Assembly (NCBI RefSeq): GCF_000003815.2
Contig: NC_049985.1
Span: forward strand, 12,983,567-13,047,566
Length of the DNA stretch: 64,000 nucleotides
DNA from: Branchiostoma floridae
Lineage: Eukaryota; Chordata; Leptocardii; Amphioxiformes; Branchiostomatidae
Direction of reading: 5' to 3'
In this document: piece by piece, positions 30,301-39,287 of the stretch
Layout of the letters: the number at the start of each line of letters is the position of its first letter
How positions within the stretch are numbered: position 1 is the first letter of the stretch
Translations under genes and position numbers: made by a program
Notes under the pieces: model-generated
What the model saw: the letters and a program-made list of their open reading frames with translations, nothing else
The model's database searches: none
Told to the model about the DNA's origin: nothing

Positions 30301-32467
30301 ACTTTACACATAATATATTGTATTTTGTTTGTTGGTTTGTTTGAACTTTTCTTTATTCATGAAAAGCTGAAATTGGGCTGCATGCTGCTTTTCATTGAGA
30401 TGAGACATGGACTTGAACCCAAAATCAATGTTTTGTAGTTATGTAGTAGCTATCCCCACATGGTACCTAATTGTTTTGTTTAGCTTATTCTGAAGTGCTA
30501 CAATTGTTAGCTTCTGTATGACAAATGGGAACAATATGAAGATAAATCTGACTTCTTTTGCAGAGGGCTATGACAAGTCCAACCCCAGGTGTCACACACT
30601 CCTGACATGTCTACTCATGACCTCATGTGACCTGTCGGACCAGACCAAGGGCTGGGGAACCACAAAGAAAATAGCGGTGAGTTTCCACTCTGCAGCCAGG
30701 GTTTCAAAAGTTCTTGAGAGGTTGAAAGATGATTTCAATGTTCCAGTGGTGTCTCCAAGAGCCTTCCCTCCATCAAAGGGTGGAAATTTGGTGGTTGGGA
30801 TAGAAAAAAAATCATTACAGTCCAAAAATATCTGAACTTCATGGCATGACATAGATGAAAATGTATTATCCTAAAATGACAGATTTAAGAATGAAAATTA
30901 ACAACATGGGCTCCCGAACAATGAGCACGAAAAATAAGTAAAGCTGGAGACAGCCCTGCAATGTCTACATCTGAATACTTCAGCATGGTGAAATTTTTAT
31001 GTCATATGGACAAGGGACCAGTTTGTACTTCCATGGAGCACAAAAACTGCTTGCATTAGATGTCTTATGTCTTAGACTGTTTTATAAGATGTGTTATGTC
31101 TTAGAATGTCCTATGGCCATCTTAGACTTATGTCATTTCTGTCTACATTTGAATGTGCATTGACCATATATGCTAAGCATGTTTGATTGTGTTTGGATGA
31201 TGTACCAGCCTCTGTGATGCAAGCAGTTTTGTGATCTGCAGAAGTCTGCACTAGTCTGTTCCACAAGCTATTCCAGTTCAACTGTCTGTAGATCTAGAGC
31301 TGCTCTGACACCTGTTGGAGTGTTTTAGAACTGACGTTATCATTCATTCTTCATGACTGACAGGAGCTGATCTACCAGGAGTTCTTCCGTCAGGGTGACC
31401 TGGAGAAGTCCATGGGGTACCGACCCCATGAGATGATGGACAGGGAGAAGGCCTTCATTCCTGACCTGCAGATCAGCTTCCTGGAGAACATTGCCATGCC
31501 TCTCTACAGGTCAGTAGGGTGGGGTTGCCATGCCTCTCTACAGGTCAGTAGGGTGGGGGGTGCCATGCCTCTCTACAGGTCAGTAGGGTGGGGGGTGCCA
31601 TGCCTCTCTACAGGTCAGTAGGGTGGGGGGTACCACGCCTCTCTACAGGTCAGTAGGGTGGGGGGTGCCATGCCTCTCTACAGGTCAGTAGGGTGGGGGT
31701 GCCATGCCTCTCTACAGGTCAGTAGGGTCGGGGTTGTAGGGACAGGTTTCCACAGGTTTGAATTCTCTGAATTTTGTTTGTTTATTTTATTTGGATCTAT
31801 TATATTATCATTACATATCGTTTCACTTTCACTTCCATCTGTACAATACTAACATGTATTCAATGAAATGAAATGTAAGGAACGAAAAACCTTAAACACA
31901 ATTTGTAAACAGAAAATTTAACAAAATCGACTGAAGTAATTTAAGGTGAATGGGGAAGTGATCAGAGGTCAACATAGAATAACACAACCATTGAGTGAAA
32001 GCACAACCTCCATTTGAATTTGGGACTGGTGAGATTGAGTCAGCTTCATTTGTAGATGAAGGAAAGATTGGACTTTAGCATGTCAATATTGCACAGAACA
32101 AAACAGGACAGAATCAAAGTTGGACAGACATGGTGCTGATGACAGAACTTTGTATGATTCCATATAAACTGCACCCAACCTCACTGTATTCTGAATGGTG
32201 GATGTACATGTAAATATGATCTGAAGCACTTTTGAAGCCTAACTGTTACTCACTCAACCCCATAGGATCCTGGGAGATCTACTGCCAGGATCAGAGTGTG
32301 TATTCGAAGCCGTCAAGGCGAACCGCGACACCTGGATGCAAATACGAGAGACTGCCAAGCGCAAGCCCATCACCCACGGCAACTCCTTCGACTTCTTCAA
32401 AATGCTTGACGAGGATGATAGCAACAGTCTCGTCAACAATGGGGAGGGGGGCAAGGATAACCAATGA
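3370..32467 (+). CDS. PDE2A: cGMP-dependent 3',5'-cyclic phosphodiesterase, PDE2A type (5' end missing)
   Basis: Hydrolyses cAMP and cGMP, and in the family is activated by cGMP binding to GAF-B. Exons: 3370-3493, 4078-4130, 8664-8738, 9782-9823, 16760-16828, 17135-17277, 17841-17992, 19012-19075, 19498-19579, 22751-22811, 22990-23071, 23350-23387, 24432-24470, 25415-25488, 25860-25937, 26645-26767, 27517-27587, 27847-27969, 28487-28574, 29113-29160, 29439-29513, 30047-30146, 30564-30676, 31364-31509, 32266-32467. Every junction has AG/GT borders and matching phase, giving 754 residues plus TGA. GAF-A spans roughly residues 50-190. GAF-B spans roughly 215-366 and includes [13 protein letters not shown] and the NKFDE-like pair NKING/YDEEL. 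The catalytic domain starts near 434, with metal-ligand motifs [22 protein letters not shown] and CDLSDQ, and the conserved glutamine in DLQISF. Matches to human PDE2A such as [14 protein letters not shown] distinguish it from PDE5, 6, 10 and 11. The first exon enters in phase 0, so more coding sequence lies upstream. Two exon borders sit in tandem repeats (see 17534 and 31491). Confidence 0.95.
3956..4008 (+). repeat. Short array of TGTCACCCAA / AAGGTCA-like units
   Basis: Just upstream of PDE2A exon 2 there are four or five degenerate 10-bp units of the form TGTCACCCAA or AAGGTCACTC. They contain several nuclear-receptor half-site-like sequences (GGTCA on + or TGACC on -). The array is short and may be only a simple repeat. 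Confidence 0.4.
4296..4556. mobile_element. MITE-like repeat, family A (copy 1)
   Basis: The left end GCATACCGGTACAG (from about 4301) is mirrored at 4539-4556 by the inverted form CTGTACCAGTACCCACCT. The segment following the left end (CAGAAAATTCAGGTCCA) recurs at 22205 in another PDE2A intron, also after CCGGTA. The body is rich in GTCCAGG and GACCTG words. The ends are imperfect and no target duplication was found, so this is a non-autonomous element of unknown superfamily. Confidence 0.45.
5972..6249. mobile_element. MITE with ~80-bp inverted repeats and 9-bp target duplication
   Basis: The arms at about 5974-6054 and 6167-6248 are inverted copies of each other with a few mismatches; both begin CCTCCTACGCAGGGACA from the outside. 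The core between them is about 110 bp. The element is flanked on both sides by GAATATTCC (5963-5971 and 6250-6258), a 9-bp direct duplication. Reading through either arm gives a spurious short open frame in opposite directions, which explains the mirrored translations here. It lies in PDE2A intron 2. Confidence 0.85.
8317..8385 (+). repeat. Interspersed repeat family B (copy 1)
   Basis: The stretch around AACATGGGCTCCCAAACAAT, followed by AATAAGTAA and a later GAAACAGCC-like end, recurs at 30890-30960 in the same orientation with small gaps. Both copies lie in PDE2A introns. No terminal repeats were identified, so these are fragments of an uncharacterised dispersed family. Confidence 0.5.
9824..16759 (+). 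other. Large PDE2A intron 4 (about 6.9 kb)
   Basis: This intron separates the exon ending in the VRFP codons from the exon that starts with the IDQSCLG codons within GAF-A. I see no exon, RNA gene or long open frame in it. The only recognised content is a dispersed repeat at 14146-14220. Short open frames here show no resemblance to known proteins. Confidence 0.6.
14146..14220 (+). repeat. Interspersed repeat family C (copy 1)
   Basis: The segment from AAGCAGTCGTCCTCA through GGTGAAGCA to GCAATGCAGCTTTGCTA matches 42102-42193 (AAGCAGTCATCCTCA, TGTGAAGCA, GCAATGCGGCTTTGCTA) in order and orientation, with spacing differences. It is a short dispersed element found in both a host intron and a transposon intron. 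No tRNA-like fold or ends were confirmed. Confidence 0.5.
17534..17908 (+). repeat. Three tandem 125-bp units spanning intron end, acceptor and exon start
   Basis: Units are 17534-17658, 17659-17783 and 17784-17908, differing at only a few positions. Each carries the end of PDE2A intron 6, the acceptor TGTTGTGTAG and the first 68 bases of exon 7 (GTTCAGCCCTGCAG...). Only the third unit continues into the full exon (17841-17992). In the first two units the frame runs out of the partial exon into intron sequence and hits TGA within about 12 codons, with no good donor, so the extra acceptors at 17590 and 17715 are decoys. The near-identity suggests a recent duplication. Confidence 0.92.
18040..18720 (+). 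repeat. Degenerate ~103-bp tandem repeat (about 6 copies)
   Basis: The word CTGCAGTACTGAGGC recurs near 18152, 18255, 18358, 18461, 18565 (as GTGCAGTACTGAGGC) and, degraded, 18660. This gives a period of about 103 bp. Other recurring words are GTGCTGAAATGCCATCCAAT and AAAATGATAGGG. It is a minisatellite in PDE2A intron 7, immediately after the exon that carries the 125-bp triplication. Confidence 0.85.
20142..20147 (+). other. Candidate 6-nt PDE2A microexon
   Basis: CCTTTCAG/GCTCAG/GTAAGA: a 6-base segment encoding Ala-Gln is bracketed by a strong acceptor and a strong donor. It lies between exons 9 and 10 at a phase-0 junction, so including it keeps the frame. Vertebrate PDE2A has no insertion here. 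Chance occurrence of adjacent splice consensus is possible, and transcript reads would decide. Confidence 0.3.
21160..21222 (+). other. Candidate 63-nt alternative PDE2A exon in GAF-B
   Basis: A strong pyrimidine tract and CCCAG precede 21160, and GTGAGT follows 21222. The 21 codons between them read in phase 0 without a stop as a helix-like, charged peptide ([21 protein letters not shown]). Inclusion would insert 21 residues in a GAF-B loop before NMNELRIP, and is compatible with exons 9 and 10 on either side. This region is compact and aligned without a gap in human PDE2A, so the exon is either lineage-specific and alternative or a cryptic exon. Confidence 0.4.
22198..22480. mobile_element. 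MITE-like repeat, family A (copy 2)
   Basis: Starts GGGTGGGTACCGGTACAG and shares CAGAAAATTCAGGTCCA with the copy at 4296. A possible inverted partner end ACAGTACCAGTA lies at about 22466-22477. The 3' half contains AT-rich palindromes built from TTGTATACAA and TGTACAATTG. The right boundary is uncertain. Confidence 0.4.
24829..24840 (+). repeat. Solo end related to the MITE at 61688
   Basis: CAGGGCTCGAAA is identical to the terminal 12 bases of the element at 61688-62072. No matching inverted end was found nearby, so this is probably a decayed or truncated copy in PDE2A intron 13. A 12-base match could also be chance. Confidence 0.3.
26890..26909 (+). repeat. (AAAC)n microsatellite
   Basis: About five AAAC units lie in PDE2A intron 16. 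Confidence 0.9.
28814..28862. repeat. Short inverted repeat (hairpin)
   Basis: CGACCACCTG at 28814-28823 is mirrored by CAGGTGGTCG at 28853-28862, with a 29-base spacer, in PDE2A intron 19. It may be the remnant core of a MITE. No function can be assigned. Confidence 0.5.
30890..30960 (+). repeat. Interspersed repeat family B (copy 2)
   Basis: Contains AACATGGGCTCCCGAACAAT and a GGAGACAGCC-like end matching the copy at 8317-8385. It lies in PDE2A intron 23. Confidence 0.5.
31491..31732 (+). repeat. Seven tandem ~35-bp units, each carrying a PDE2A exon 24 donor site
   Basis: The unit is GCCATGCCTCTCTACAG/GTCAGTAGGGTGGGGG. It consists of the last 18 or so bases of exon 24 plus the start of the intron, repeated seven times with one variant copy (ACCACGCC) and small differences in G-run length. 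Every unit keeps the identical AG/GTCAGT donor. The first, at 31509/31510, gives the conserved join to exon 25. Using donor 3 would add 69 bases (23 codons, no stop); using donor 2 adds 34 and shifts the frame. Confidence 0.95.
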
Positions 32468-35358
32468 CAGGCATGATTCTTGTTTGACGTATAGATTCAT
32501 ACATATCCTATTACTTTTATACAAGTGGAGATAGTAAGAGTACTTTTGGTGGGAGCTGAGCTAATGGAGCTTTAATACCAACAAGTTGTGCCAGCAAGGC
32601 GAAAGGATATAATATCATTTTTATACCAGCTCTGCAAAATGTAAGCACGTGTGTACAATGTGTAAATAGTCAGTGGGAAATATTGAATGTTCCAATGCTC
32701 CAGACGTGGTAACTAGATGTCACAGGTTGTACATGATTAAAATAAACAGTGGTGAGTGTCAGATCATGCTGTTGTGTTCTCTGCCTCGTGTAAGTACAAT
32801 ATGTAACCCACACCAATTCATTTCCTTGGTTAGAATATATTAAAAAACAATGCTAAACTGGAAGATTGACTGGAAAACTTAGTTTTGGGGGAAGGTCTTA
32901 ACCAAAGTACAATCAGTTGTTGGGAGTGAATTCAGGCCTATTCAAGTTTTTCTCCCGTCTCACAATGTCCAAGAGATTGTGTCGCAGAACCATGGAAATC
33001 AACTGGTGTGATCTTAGCAGTTAATGCTGTCAATGTTGTACATAGATATGGTTCTGTCATATTTCACAGCTTTTATAGATTTAGCTTTTAAAAAAGCACT
33101 CTTGTACGTACACACTACAATGTACATTGAACTACAACTTGTCTTAGAACTGAACATTTTCTCACCCTGTAAAAAGTTTGGTCCATTTTATCTGTTGTCT
33201 TGTATGTAGTATCACCTTTGGATTCCAATGAAGATTTGATGTTTGCCCTTTGCTCTTATTAACACAAACCACGAAGGAATGATTATTCTTTTTTTTCTAC
33301 CAGTTAAAAGTTCAGCTGAGGAGATATTTGTACTTGAACACATTACAAAGATGAATGAGACATGGATTTCCTGACTGCAGTTTTAACTTACAAGTGTTTT
33401 TACATGAGCACATGCTGTGAATACAGGTGAAGGGTGGAGGGTAAGTTAATGATTAGCTATATAGAGATGCCGTATTTGCTGTGAAATGCTAGACTCTGCA
33501 TTACAGTGTTATTTTTCTGCTGCTAGATCATCTATATGTCCCCCTTTTCTGGTGCAAGGTCTGAGTGCAGCTCAAAAACAGTAACTCTACTGTACTTTTC
33601 TTTGCACTTGCCAATCACCTATTGCTTTTACTATACTGTTTTATCAATGCAAAGATATGGAAAAAACCTAGCCAACACAAGGCGTGTTTATCTTCAACAT
33701 AGTAACACCAATTTGGAAGAAGTTCCCTGTACTGTAGCATCCTGAAAGTAAAGTGTTCAAAGCTGACTACACTGTACCAGCAGTGAATAAGCTTCACAGA
33801 TGTCAGCCATCTCTTGCCATGCATATTACTTTGTCCAACCATACATGTAACGTTAGTGTGACTAGTTCACATCTTTCTAGTACAAATACATGTATTTACA
33901 TTTTACGTAGACAAACATGAAAAGCAACCTTGCTAAAATAGGAATTTTTTTATGCAATTGGGAAGCAAATGTGATATTTCAGATGTGTTATAACAGGTCC
34001 TTTTCAAGAGTATAGTCTGAGTACAACTGGAAATACAGAATGGAAAAAGTAACAAGCTTAGATCTCAAATATCCAATACACTTGCAATGTTTTTCTGTTT
34101 TTGGAAAAGAATTCATAACAGGATTGTTTGTACACATGTACCATTTCAAGTCACTGTCAGGAATTTTGATGTCATATGAACATATATCATACCCAGGGTA
34201 CCAAACTAAGATCATCTTTTATATAGATCCTGTGTAGACAATAGATATTAAAGTGGTGTCACATGCATTGATTTATAGTTTTTACCTGTACAAATGTGTA
34301 AGGCTAAGTGTGTTGCATTTTAAATTGTTTTGCTTTGCTGTAGAGCTTATGTTAATGTAAAAGAAAAACAGTATATTATCTTGTGTCCTCTGCAGAGCTT
34401 TGTATTTGTAGCCTATTACGTTGATTGACATTTGCACATGCCATATTGCAAAGCTCTTGACCATTCCAACTTAGTGTGTATTTCTTGCATATACAAATAC
34501 AACTCATTCTACCTCCATGGGGAGCATGGTCTGACTCTGGCTGGTGTCATTTGGTTGTTGTAACTCCTGACTTAGTATAGCACTAGGTCTGTGTAATGGT
34601 CGTTATACCCTGGACAAAAGGTCTGTATTGGTATACCCTGGACAATAGGGTGCAAATTGGCCCTTTACCAACTTGGTCCAGTTAACACGGCCCAACCTCA
34701 ATGTGTTAAGGTTTGGATATGCTGTAGGGTGTTGGTATAGTAACAATAAGTTCTTCATCAAATCGATTCAGACAAATTTTAACAAAGGAGTCGACCTGTT
34801 AACCATTGTGTCAGCACCATGGTGTGTGGCGCATGTAACGTTAACGTTGCTGTTGGTTGTTCTCGGCTATTTGATATGTTCAAAGACGGTTAATGCTGTT
34901 GGAAACTGTTTTGAATCAGCTACAGAAGAGTTGGGCTGTACCCGGAACCGTGCCCTGTATAGAACTGCACGGGAAGCCTGGCGGGCGGAGCCGCCGACAC
35001 GGCCGGACACAGCCACAGGATCACACAGGCCTCTGCTTGTTTTGATTTAACTTAAACTGTAAAAACTTGCGTGGTAGTGTTTCATTGACTGAGACCCCAA
35101 TTCATCACATAGGTGATACTCTAGATCTAGCTCACATCTTCGTCAACATTGTACCGAGTGGCAGCGCACAGTGTGTTTGTTTACACAAGTTGAACGTGCA
35201 TCAACTTAGTTGGCGACTGCCATGTTTGTTGACACTGTTGCATCCATGAAAACCCCTCCCCAGTTATGTACGGTAGCACACATCTTTGTACGTCATTCTT
35301 TTAAATGTTGGCATTGGCTTTTACAACAAGAAGAACAAATTACGTTCTGTAATGTTCA
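32468..35358 (+). other. PDE2A 3'UTR and downstream intergenic region
   Basis: No convincing gene. A GC-rich patch lies at about 34930-35010, but the open frame across it (34673-35050) has no recognisable domain and begins in AT-rich sequence, so I treat it as non-coding. Repeated words such as ATACCCTGGACAA (34606 and 34632) indicate small local duplications. The right limit is the transposon target duplication. Confidence 0.6.
32741..32746 (+). terminator. Poly(A) signal, likely PDE2A
   Basis: AATAAA lies 274 bases after the TGA stop and is followed by a GT-rich stretch (GTGGTGAGTGTC, then GTTGTGTTCTC). It is the first canonical signal after the coding end. Confidence 0.6.
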
Positions 35359-35367
35359 TAGCAGGTG
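35359..35367 (+). repeat. Left target-site duplication
   Basis: TAGCAGGTG, identical to 47822-47830 in direct orientation. It abuts the first base of the left inverted repeat. Confidence 0.88.
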
Positions 35368-35399
35368 CAGGGGGAATTTGCATATATCCCATGATGCAC
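35368..35399 (+). repeat. Left terminal inverted repeat
   Basis: 32 bases starting CAGGGGGAATTTGCATATAT and ending CCCATGATGCAC. It contains the octamer ATTTGCAT. A TATA box and the HIRAN gene start codon follow within 50 bases, so the terminus may double as promoter-proximal DNA. Confidence 0.92.
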
Positions 35400-35410
35400 C
35401 GCGGTCTCAA

Positions 35411-35449
35411 CTATATATACGCTCGAGCCGTGACGTCATCATTTGAAAA
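35411..35449 (+). promoter_or_regulatory. Promoter of the HIRAN-like gene
   Basis: ACTATATATAC (about 35410-35420) is a TATA box, and a perfect CRE palindrome TGACGTCA lies at 35431-35438, ahead of the ATG at 35450. The spacing implies a very short 5' leader, with transcription starting 10-60 bases inside the transposon's left end. Confidence 0.55.
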
Positions 35450-38238
35450 ATGGCGGGTTCCGGTGATGGTAGCATCCCGGGAGCTCCCGTAAACACAGTG
35501 TTTACGGTTGAACCAAAGCTGTTGCAGGACGCTCCAGAAGTTTTACTTTGCTGTGTAAACACTCACCAGTTCCCAATCCATTTCTCGGGGGTTTCGTGCA
35601 TCGAAGTAGTTACACGGCGCTGTCACATAGCAGTACCGGGCGACCCGCCGTCAGTGCGCCGGCTGTGCTTGATGCCTGATCGGAACCTGGATAGCCTGTT
35701 CGCCGGGGTGACTTCCCCAGTGAAACTACGGATCAAGTCGAGTTCTACCATTCATGTAAGGTTTACTTTATTTCGTAGATCTTTTAGGGACCTTCAGTAT
35801 TTTTGATGGTTCGAAACAGGAATAATTGTACAGCAACAGAAAGGCTACGAATTATAGGGGGCATGTAACGTAACGGTAACGTACAAATTTTATCGACTTT
35901 GTCATGTTTTCCAGTGGCACTATATTCCTTTTTAACTCTGATTCAAATCGAGTTCTATTATAGTTTTATGTACTAGTATTTGATAGTTATTTCTTCATTT
36001 TACATCACCACCGGCGATTGTTTTGTTGTCGAGTATTTTCACAGAAAAAAGGTACAAAGTGATGTGGGACACATGTAATGTATTTTCAGCGTTGAGTCAG
36101 TAACGTTAACAGCTAACTTAATCGTTAATGCTTTTCCTTTTGCTTCAAAATATTACTGGGTATTTGAATAGGATTGAAAAACGTGTATCATGTGAAAGGT
36201 AATTTTTCCCAGCCACTTTATTTGTAAAAATTATTTGCTGTCAATGGTTTTAGTTTTACATCATTTCAGTGTTTGGGTATTGGAAGGGGATAGTTTTTTT
36301 TTACTGAAGACTCGCTAGCAATATTCAATTATCTTTTAAAAATACAAATACTAGAGTTTCACGACCCCATACCTTTGTCAAACAAATCTATCTTTACTAA
36401 TAGTAGAAATCATGTCTGTCTGAGAATTGAGGCATTTACAAAAACTTGTTTCTCACTACAACCATTGTGGAATGGAACATGTTGTGAAGTATGTACTACA
36501 TGTATAGGGTAGAAGCCCCCTTGTTAGGTAGCTTTAAATAATAATGCTTGGAACTTGGAGTTAAATAGAAATGGCTTTCTTTCAACACAATTGGTTAGCA
36601 TAAAGTGTTGTGTTATAGTGACATATTGGTTGATTGCTGAATAAAAAGTTCTAAACCGAACTATGCGGCTCCAGCTGTGTCTCAGAGTCTGAAGGATGTT
36701 TGCAGTGTAACTGTAAGACTGTTGGCTTGAGGACCGGTAGTTCCCCCAGACAATGTTATTGCCGTAAGTTACTTAGTTTGCACGATAAAGGGATTCAGTG
36801 TGCATGGTTTTGCCCCAAGATTTGAGACCTTTGACCCATACTCGAAGGCCTAACATGTTAGCACCATGTGTGTGTTTCAACATATAGTTAGTGTGGTGTG
36901 ACTGTGACAATCTTTAGAAATATTTACTAGTAGTTACTTTGCTACAATCTTTTTACTAGTTTTGGGATATTCTCTCTGTACGTTGTCCTTAATAACTGAT
37001 ATACGAATGAATGCTGTATACTCTCAACATTCAAAGGTCATAACTTAAAGAATGTGCATTACTTGAATTAGATTGTAGAAATCATCAAGTGGTAGTGGAA
37101 AGCCATTTGACTTGAAAAAGGTGTGTCACGGATTTGGATAGCTACAGATTTTAGACGATGTGACGACAAGATCATGCGGTTTGCGATGCTGCTGTTTTCA
37201 TTTCTTCTGCTGTTTGCGTTACAAAATATGTCAAGACATGTATCAATTAGCCATGCCCTCAGAAGTAGGACCTGGCTCTGCCCCCAGACAAGTGATGACG
37301 AAAAATCATGTTTTGGAATGGGTCACGTCTTGGAATGCAGCTGGCATTCAACTTCGTGTTAGTTCAAATCATGTTTTGGAATGGACGGAGTTTTGGAATG
37401 CAACAGGGTTAACTAATGCAGTTACAGAACAATCATCTCCAAGCAGATTCTGCTTTTCTTACAGTTCGAATGCTCTAAAGATGCTGATAGGCAGCAGGCC
37501 AGAGGTACCCTTCTTTGGGACACAGAGATACTGCCAACAGACAGTGCAGCCTTCATACTTCCAGCAGTGACGACAGATATCCCGGCTGACTTACCGTACG
37601 AGACAGACATTCAGCCTGTAGACCCCAATCTACCATACCCTGACCATTGCAACTGTCAGATGTCTGAATCTGTACAGTCACCTCCAATACTTTGCGACAT
37701 GCAAACAGAGTCACAACTAGACCCTCTTGTATGTAGCTTGGAGGACTTGCATTTTTCTTCAGATGGGGGGGAGTCGGATGACCAAGATCTAGATGCAGAG
37801 TTGGAAGAAGACGAAGACACAGATAACCATGCTGCAAATCGTATGAGTGGGCAGATTTTTTCTGTTGTTGGCTCTACGTGGCATACTAGTTGTCAGGCTG
37901 TGCTAGATAAGTGTGAAAAACTGAGAAGGGAGGGAGAAGATGTCAAAGTCCAGGTAGCCTTTGAGCCCACCAATATCAAGGATAGGAATGCCATCGTGTT
38001 TGAAATGTTCATAGAAAACACTTGGCAGATAGTGGGTTATTGCCCAGGCCCCAAAGTCCCCAAACTGACAAGAGCAATGAGAAATGGTTTCATCACTGAG
38101 ATTGCGATGCACAAGTTGACACATTCCTTCTGCTTCCCTGCAAAGAAATTCATGTACAAAGTTCAGGTGAAGATTGTGAAGAGAGGGATTTGGGAAGGCG
38201 ATGCAAAAGACTACAGGTTCAATTCGGTCATTGTATAA
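35450..38238 (+). CDS. HIRAN-like domain protein encoded by the transposon
   Basis: Two exons, 35450-35755 and 37465-38238, join in phase 0 (CAT/GTAAGG donor; TTTTCTTACAG acceptor) to give 359 residues. The ATG at 35450 is the first after a TATA box. Residues 1-102 form a cysteine- and valine-rich N-terminal region I do not recognise. Residues about 202-224 are very acidic (Asp/Glu run). Residues about 230-346 resemble a HIRAN domain, with VVGST, then FEPTNIKDRNAIVFE, then WQIVGYCPGPKVPKL, matching the family pattern EPxNxxDxNAI...VGY. In HLTF and related proteins the HIRAN domain binds free 3' ends of DNA. No helicase or nuclease motif is fused to it here. It converges with the SANT-domain gene inside the same transposon, so a role in handling transposon ends is plausible but inferred. 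Confidence 0.82.
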
Positions 38239-38429
38239 AAAGTATAACGAGGCAACAACCCATCAACTCGATTTGATCTGTAGTTTTATTGGGAATTTTG
38301 TTACTCGCTTGTGCCTTCACTCTTAACTTTCTGCCCTGACTCACTATATTATTAGTGGAGGGCGATACCACATTGCGACTGCAAAAAAAAGTGGTCGCTG
38401 GTTGGATTAGGCAGTTGGTTGCTGGGAGA

Positions 38430-39010
38430 AAGGCAAAAACTGATATCTTATAAGGTCAGAACCCGTATAACACTTAGGACTATGTCTATACATGTTCTCC
38501 TCTTTCCTGACTTGCAACAAAATAACATCTTTTATGAGTATCATTGAGTAATAAAACTTAAGGTTCTGAAGAAAACAAAATCTGAAGAGCATGCCTCATA
38601 AGTTCAATAACTAGTTTGACAGTTACAATAACTAGTTACAATAACTAGTATAACACTTGCAACAATGTATATACCTGAGTTCTCTTCTTTCTTGACTTGC
38701 AACAAAATAGCATCTTTTAAGTATACATTCAGCAATAAAACTAAAGGTTCTGAAGAAAACAATATCCGCAGTGCTTGCCTCATATATACAATAACTAGTT
38801 TGACAGAAGGATACTTCAAAGCATAACTAGGCAAAAACCTGTATAACACTTGCGACAATGTCTATATATACCTGTGGTCTCAAGATCAAAAACTGATTGT
38901 CATATAAGGTCAATACCTGTATAACACTTGCAACAATGTGTATACCCGAGTTCTCTTCTTTCCTCACTTACAACAAAATAGCATCTTTTACAAGTATACA
39001 TATACAGAAT
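38430..39010. repeat. Degenerate tandem duplications between the two convergent transposon genes
   Basis: CTTGCAACAAAATA(A/G)CATCTT recurs near 38513 and 38696, and as CTTACAACAAAATAGCATCT near 38967. It is accompanied by recurring TATAACACTTGCAACAATG, ATTCAGCAATAAAACT-like and CAATAACTAGT words. The period varies (about 180 and 270 bp). The block occupies the shared 3' region, and its AATAAA words could supply polyadenylation signals for the + gene. Confidence 0.7.
38550..38555 (+). terminator. Poly(A) signal, likely for the HIRAN-like gene
   Basis: AATAAA lies about 310 bases after the TAA stop. A second copy occurs in the next repeat unit near 38733. Confidence 0.45.
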
Positions 39011-39287
39011 AAAAAGTAAACATACATAAAATAAAAGACTTAGATATATACAACAGTGGTGACAGGTGGAAACAAGTGGCTACAGGCACTTTCTTCTGTA
39101 AAAAAACAAACAATGCTTGGTACCATGACTAAAAAGTACATTTATATCAAAATCTCACTCATCAAAAAATCGGGCAAGTGGGGTAGGACATGAGCTTGCC
39201 CAATCAGCACTTTCACTTGGCTAGGACAATAAAACTTTTGGACTTGTCTAACCCTGGATGTGGATATAACAGTTTAAAAGTAATCTT

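Noticed and set aside
31412-31852. Repetitive peptide ([10 protein letters not shown]...) resembling a repeat protein
   Set aside because: It is read-through of the donor-site minisatellite after PDE2A exon 24.
34673-35050. 125-codon + strand open frame next to the transposon
   Set aside because: No domain, start codon in AT-rich intergenic DNA, and only the GC-rich end gives apparent protein character.
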